A DNA stretch of 9,794 bases, from the NCBI GenBank assembly GCA_009778945.1, contig WRFF01000052.1, forward strand, positions 1 to 9,794, given 5' to 3'. The notes under the pieces were generated by a model. It was not told the DNA's origin, made no database searches, and saw only the letters and a list, made by a program, of their open reading frames with translations. Within the stretch, counting starts at the first letter, position 1, and every line of letters starts with the position of its first letter. Positions 6,825 through 9,794 of this stretch are shown one piece after another. Position numbers and translations under genes: made by a program. This DNA comes from Clostridiales bacterium. Lineage in GTDB: Bacteria > Bacillota > Clostridia > Peptostreptococcales > Anaerovoracaceae.

Positions 6825-7170
6825 GGAACTGGCGCTGGAGACGGCCCGCGTGCTCTCCGCGAAGAAGGCGCAGGACATCACGATCATCGATATCTCGGAA
6901 CAGAGCTCGTTTGCGGATTTCTTCGTGAACGCAACGGCAACAAACGAAAGGCAGCTCGGCGCGCTTGTCAGTGAGGCCGAGGACCAGCTCGCAAAGGAGG
7001 GCGTGATCCCAAAAAACATTGAGGGGCGCCCGTCTTCCGGCTGGATGCTTATGGATTACGGCGATCTCATTGTCAACGTATTTTTGCCGCAGCAGCGTGA
7101 GATGTATCAGATCGAGAAGGTTTGGAGCGATGGGGTGTTCCTCGAATGGGAAGAGAAAGAGAACGAATGA
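6814..7170 (+). CDS. rsfS: Ribosomal silencing factor RsfS (DUF143 / YbeB / Iojap family)
   Basis: Small cytoplasmic protein that binds ribosomal protein uL14 on the large subunit and blocks subunit joining, damping translation when nutrients are short. The product has 118 residues, the usual size. Family features are clear: ITIIDISEQSSFADFFVNATATNERQ (positions 22-47) and GWMLMDYGDLIVNVFLPQQREMYQIEKVW (76-104). The TTG start is chosen from GGAGG 6 bases upstream and because translation from it gives the normal N terminus (MDNKELALETARVL). The gene overlaps nadD-yqeK by 11 bases upstream and leuS by ATGA downstream, so its expression is probably coupled on both sides. nadD-yqeK-rsfS-leuS is a well-conserved Firmicute order; a LytR-type gene often found before rsfS is missing here. 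Confidence 0.95.
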   Translation: MDNKELALETARVLSAKKAQDITIIDISEQSSFADFFVNATATNERQLGALVSEAEDQLAKEGVIPKNIEGRPSSGWMLMDYGDLIVNVFLPQQREMYQIEKVWSDGVFLEWEEKENE

Positions 7171-9653
7171 ACGAACGGTACGAAGCACAGCGGATTGAAC
7201 AGAAATGGCAGGCGCGGTGGGAGCGGGAACGGCTCTTCCGGACAGAGGACGACGCGCCCGGTGAAAAATTTTATATTCTGGAAATGTTTCCGTACCCGTC
7301 GGGGAAGCTGCATATGGGGCATGTGCGGAATTATTCGATCGGGGACGTGGCGGCGCGCTATCTGCGCATGAAGGGCTATAATGTGTTGCACCCGATGGGC
7401 TGGGACGCGTTCGGCCTGCCCGCGGAAAACGCGGCGATCAAAAACGGCGTGCGGCCGGACCTGTGGACGCATGCGAATATCGAAGAGATGCGCGCGCAGC
7501 TCAAAACGCTCGGCATCAGCTATGACTGGGAACGCGAGATCGCGATGTGCGATCCCGAAATCTACCGCTGGACGCAGTGGATCTTCATCCGGTTTTTCAA
7601 GGCGGGCCTCGCGTATAAGAAAAAAAATCCCGTGAACTGGTGCCCGTCGTGCGAGACGGTTTTGGCGAACGAGCAGGTGATCGACGGGCATTGCGAGCGC
7701 TGCGGCACGGCGGTCGGCAAGAAAAACCTCGATCAGTGGTATCTGAAGATCACGAAATACGCGCAGCGGCTGCTCGACGACCTGGATGAACTGGACGGCT
7801 GGCCGGCGAACGTGAAGCTGATGCAGCGCAACTGGATCGGACGCAGTGCCGGCGCACAGGTCGACTTTCCGGTCGCGGACTCGGATGAAAAGATCCGCGT
7901 CTACACGACGCGGCCCGACACGCTGTTCGGCGCGACCTATATGGTGCTCGCGCCCGAGCATCCGATGGTGCGCACGCTGACGTACAAGACGGAATACGCG
8001 GCGCAGGCGGACGCGTTCATAGACCGCCTGCAGCATCTGAACGACATCGAACGCAGTTCGGCCACGCTCGAAAAAGAGGGGCTTTTCATCGGGCGCTACG
8101 CGGTCAACCCGCTTACCGGCGCAAAGATCCCGATCTATATCGCGAACTATGTGCTGATGGATTACGGGACCGGCGCGATCATGGCGGTGCCGGCGCACGA
8201 TGCGCGCGACTTCGCCTTCGCGAAAAAATACGGGCTCGAAATCATCCCGGTCGTCGACCCGGGGCGCGAGGATATCGACCTTTATCATTTGGAAGAGGCT
8301 TTTGTCGCCGAGGGGACGATGATCAATTCCGGAGATTTCAACGGGCTGAACAACCGCGACGCAATCCGGGAGATCACGGCTTATGCCGAGAAACAGGGCT
8401 TCGGAAAGGCCACGGTCAATTTCCGCCTGCGCGACTGGCTGATCTCGCGGCAGCGGTACTGGGGCACGCCGATCCCGATGATCTATTGCCCGCATTGCGG
8501 CTGGGTGCCGGAGAAGGAGGAAAACTTGCCGGTGCTGCTGCCGGAGGACGTCGAGTTCACGGGCCGCGGCGAATCGCCGCTCACGACAAGCCCGACTTTC
8601 CGGCAAGTGGCCTGCCCTCAGTGCGGCGGCCCCGCGGAACGGGAAGTCGACACGATGGATACGTTCCTGGATTCCTCCTGGTATTTTCTGCGTTACTGTG
8701 ACGCCGGGAACGAAGGCCGCATTTTTTCGGACGCCTCCGTGCGCAAATGGATGCCGGTCGATCAGTATATCGGCGGTGTGGAGCACGCGATCCTGCATCT
8801 GCTCTACGCGCGCTTCTTTACGAAGTTTCTCTGCGACCAGGGGATCGCGCCCGTATCCGAGCCGTTCACGAACCTGCTCACGCAGGGCATGGTGCTGAAG
8901 GACGGCAAAAAGATGAGCAAGACGCTCGGCAATGTCGTCTCGCCGGAGGAGATCATCGTCCGCTACGGGGCGGATACGGCCCGGCTCTTTATCCTGTTCG
9001 CGTCGCCTCCGGAGAAAGAACTCGAGTGGTCGGACGCGGGCGTGGAGGGCAGCTACCGATTTTTGAAGCGCGTCTGGACGTTTGTGCGGCGCGTTCTCGA
9101 AGGAGAAAAGGCCGCGGGCAGCGCAGACGGCCCCGGGCATGCGGGCGAAACGGGCGCCGACGCCAGGGCGCTTCGCTACGCGCTGAATACGGCGATCAAA
9201 AAAGTCTCCGCCGACATCGGAGAACGGTACAATTTCAATACGGCAATCAGCGCAATCATGGAACTCGTAAACGCAGCGTACAAATACGCGGATACGAAGA
9301 ACGCGGAACCCGCGCTGCTTCGCGAGACGGCGGAAAAGCTCATCCTGGCCCTCTCGCCGTTCACGCCGCATCTTTGCGAAGAACTCTGGGAATGCTGCGG
9401 ACACGCGGGATCCGTCCTTTCGGAACCGTGGCCGGCCTGGGACGAGAAAGAGCTTGTGCTCGACACGGAGGAGATCGCGCTTCAGATCAACGGCAAGGTG
9501 CGCGGAAAGTTTTCCGTCCCCGCCGGGCTTTCGGCGGACGCGCTCGCAGCGTATGCCGCGGATACGGACGAAGCGCGCGCATTCACGGACGGGAAACAGG
9601 TTGTCAAGAGTATCGCGGTGCCCGGCCGTTTGGTCAATATCGTCATAAAATAA
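7167..9653 (+). CDS. leuS: Leucyl-tRNA synthetase, bacterial type
   Basis: Class Ia synthetase charging tRNA-Leu and hydrolysing mischarged tRNA; 828 residues from ATG 7167. This start is preferred over in-frame ATGs at 7122 and 7146 because MNERYEAQRIEQKWQ is the typical N terminus and it overlaps the rsfS stop as ATGA; no strong ribosome binding site precedes it, again suggesting coupling. Signature HMGH is at residues 49-52 and KMSK at 582-585. The KMSK loop reads KMSKTLGN instead of the commoner KMSKSKGN. Zinc-type cysteine pairs occur at C159/C162 with C176/C179, and at C441/C444 with C483/C486. The CP1 editing domain has TTRPDT (247-252) and the conserved Asp345 of VPAHD. Only a few residues separate TQGMVL from KMSK, so the leucine-specific domain of the E. 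coli type is absent, as in Bacillus. The C-terminal anticodon-binding and small C-terminal domains are intact. The gene ends 31 bases before the next ORF. Confidence 0.98.
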   Translation: MNERYEAQRIEQKWQARWERERLFRTEDDAPGEKFYILEMFPYPSGKLHMGHVRNYSIGDVAARYLRMKGYNVLHPMGWDAFGLPAENAAIKNGVRPDLWTHANIEEMRAQLKTLGISYDWEREIAMCDPEIYRWTQWIFIRFFKAGLAYKKKNPVNWCPSCETVLANEQVIDGHCERCGTAVGKKNLDQWYLKITKYAQRLLDDLDELDGWPANVKLMQRNWIGRSAGAQVDFPVADSDEKIRVYTTRPDTLFGATYMVLAPEHPMVRTLTYKTEYAAQADAFIDRLQHLNDIERSSATLEKEGLFIGRYAVNPLTGAKIPIYIANYVLMDYGTGAIMAVPAHDARDFAFAKKYGLEIIPVVDPGREDIDLYHLEEAFVAEGTMINSGDFNGLNNRDAIREITAYAEKQGFGKATVNFRLRDWLISRQRYWGTPIPMIYCPHCGWVPEKEENLPVLLPEDVEFTGRGESPLTTSPTFRQVACPQCGGPAEREVDTMDTFLDSSWYFLRYCDAGNEGRIFSDASVRKWMPVDQYIGGVEHAILHLLYARFFTKFLCDQGIAPVSEPFTNLLTQGMVLKDGKKMSKTLGNVVSPEEIIVRYGADTARLFILFASPPEKELEWSDAGVEGSYRFLKRVWTFVRRVLEGEKAAGSADGPGHAGETGADARALRYALNTAIKKVSADIGERYNFNTAISAIMELVNAAYKYADTKNAEPALLRETAEKLILALSPFTPHLCEELWECCGHAGSVLSEPWPAWDEKELVLDTEEIALQINGKVRGKFSVPAGLSADALAAYAADTDEARAFTDGKQVVKSIAVPGRLVNIVIK

Positions 9654-9684
9654 AAAACAGAACACTAATTAAAAAAGGAGAATC

Positions 9685-9794
9685 ATGTCCATAGATTTAC
9701 GAAAAAGAAACCGGACGGGGACGCGGGAGCGCCTTGAAACGGCGGTAAAGGCCGCCTCCGCGTCCGGAAAACGCCGCCAGACGGCGGAAACCCC
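9685..9794 (+). CDS. Unrecognised protein, N terminus only (3' partial)
   Basis: An ATG at 9685 with AAAAAAGGAG ending 4 bases upstream opens a frame that runs off the window after 36 codons (MSIDLRKRNRTGTRERLETA, then VKAASASGKRRQTAETP). The visible part is strongly basic and hydrophilic, with no signal peptide or membrane segment and no motif I recognise. It probably belongs to the same transcript as leuS, because the 31-base A-rich gap (9654-9684) holds no terminator. The good ribosome binding site supports a real gene; the function is unknown. Confidence 0.6.
   Translation, partial: MSIDLRKRNRTGTRERLETAVKAASASGKRRQTAET

Noticed and set aside
5667..7019. A 450-codon minus-strand open frame opposite nadD-yqeK and part of rsfS
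   Set aside because: Same explanation: a register shadow of GC-rich codons, with the sense strand giving conserved proteins.
7107..9665. An 852-codon open frame on the minus strand covering all of leuS
   Set aside because: It is in codon register with leuS and stays open only because leuS uses no TTA, CTA or TCA codons in that span, as expected from GC-rich codon choice. The translation is Arg-rich with no recognisable domain, while the + strand is clearly LeuRS.
9654..9684. Possible terminator after leuS
   Set aside because: The 31-base gap is A-rich with no stem; its run of A is part of the next ribosome binding site. Read-through is expected.
8747..9694. A 315-codon + strand frame inside leuS, and similar out-of-frame ORFs in hisS and aspS
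   Set aside because: They overlap conserved synthetase domains fully, have no independent ribosome binding site of note and no recognisable family.
9741..9787. GC hairpins GGCGG/CCGCC (9741-9756) and CCGCC/GGCGG (9774-9787)
   Set aside because: They lie inside the opening codons of the last ORF, have short 5-base stems and no U-tract, and such pairs are frequent in GC-rich coding sequence.

Overview
The window is a GC-rich (roughly 60% by eye), densely packed, single-strand stretch of bacterial housekeeping genes, all on the + strand. Protein character points to Bacillota, most likely a GC-rich member of class Clostridia. The evidence is a Firmicute-style Rel protein with the RFKD signature, a cysteine-rich clostridial-type HisRS insertion, a LeuRS without the leucine-specific domain, strong AAGGAGG-like ribosome binding sites and two TTG starts. 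This assignment is an inference; no rRNA or other marker is present.

Layout: (1) 1-1893, the 3' ~85% of a bifunctional RelA/SpoT (p)ppGpp synthetase/hydrolase. (2) 1920-2582, a small metallo-beta-lactamase-fold (glyoxalase II-like) hydrolase with a TTG start. (3) 2583-2657, the only sizeable gap, holding a candidate extended -10 promoter and two adjacent hairpins. (4) 2658-3953 hisS and 3976-5751 aspS. (5) 5748-6824, one ORF fusing NadD (NAD biosynthesis) to YqeK (HD-domain Ap4A hydrolase), overlapping aspS by ATGA. (6) 6814-7170 rsfS (ribosomal silencing factor), TTG start, overlapping nadD-yqeK by 11 bases. (7) 7167-9653 leuS, overlapping rsfS by ATGA. (8) 9685-9794, the start of an unrecognised basic protein cut by the window edge. 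No tRNA, rRNA, CRISPR array, mobile element or convincing intrinsic terminator was seen.

The genes look like one operon or two nested ones, with a possible internal promoter before hisS. Two blocks that are usually separate in Firmicutes (relA-...-hisS-aspS and nadD-yqeK-rsfS-leuS) are joined here at the aspS/nadD overlap. Functionally the set centres on translation and starvation: Rel reads uncharged tRNA, three aminoacyl-tRNA synthetases charge tRNA (and as a family can make Ap4A as a by-product), YqeK removes Ap4A, and RsfS idles ribosomes when nutrients are low. The most notable items are the NadD-YqeK fusion with a compressed junction, the joined gene neighbourhood, and the absence of room for T-box leaders ahead of any of the three synthetase genes. 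I see no clearly new defence or mobile system here.
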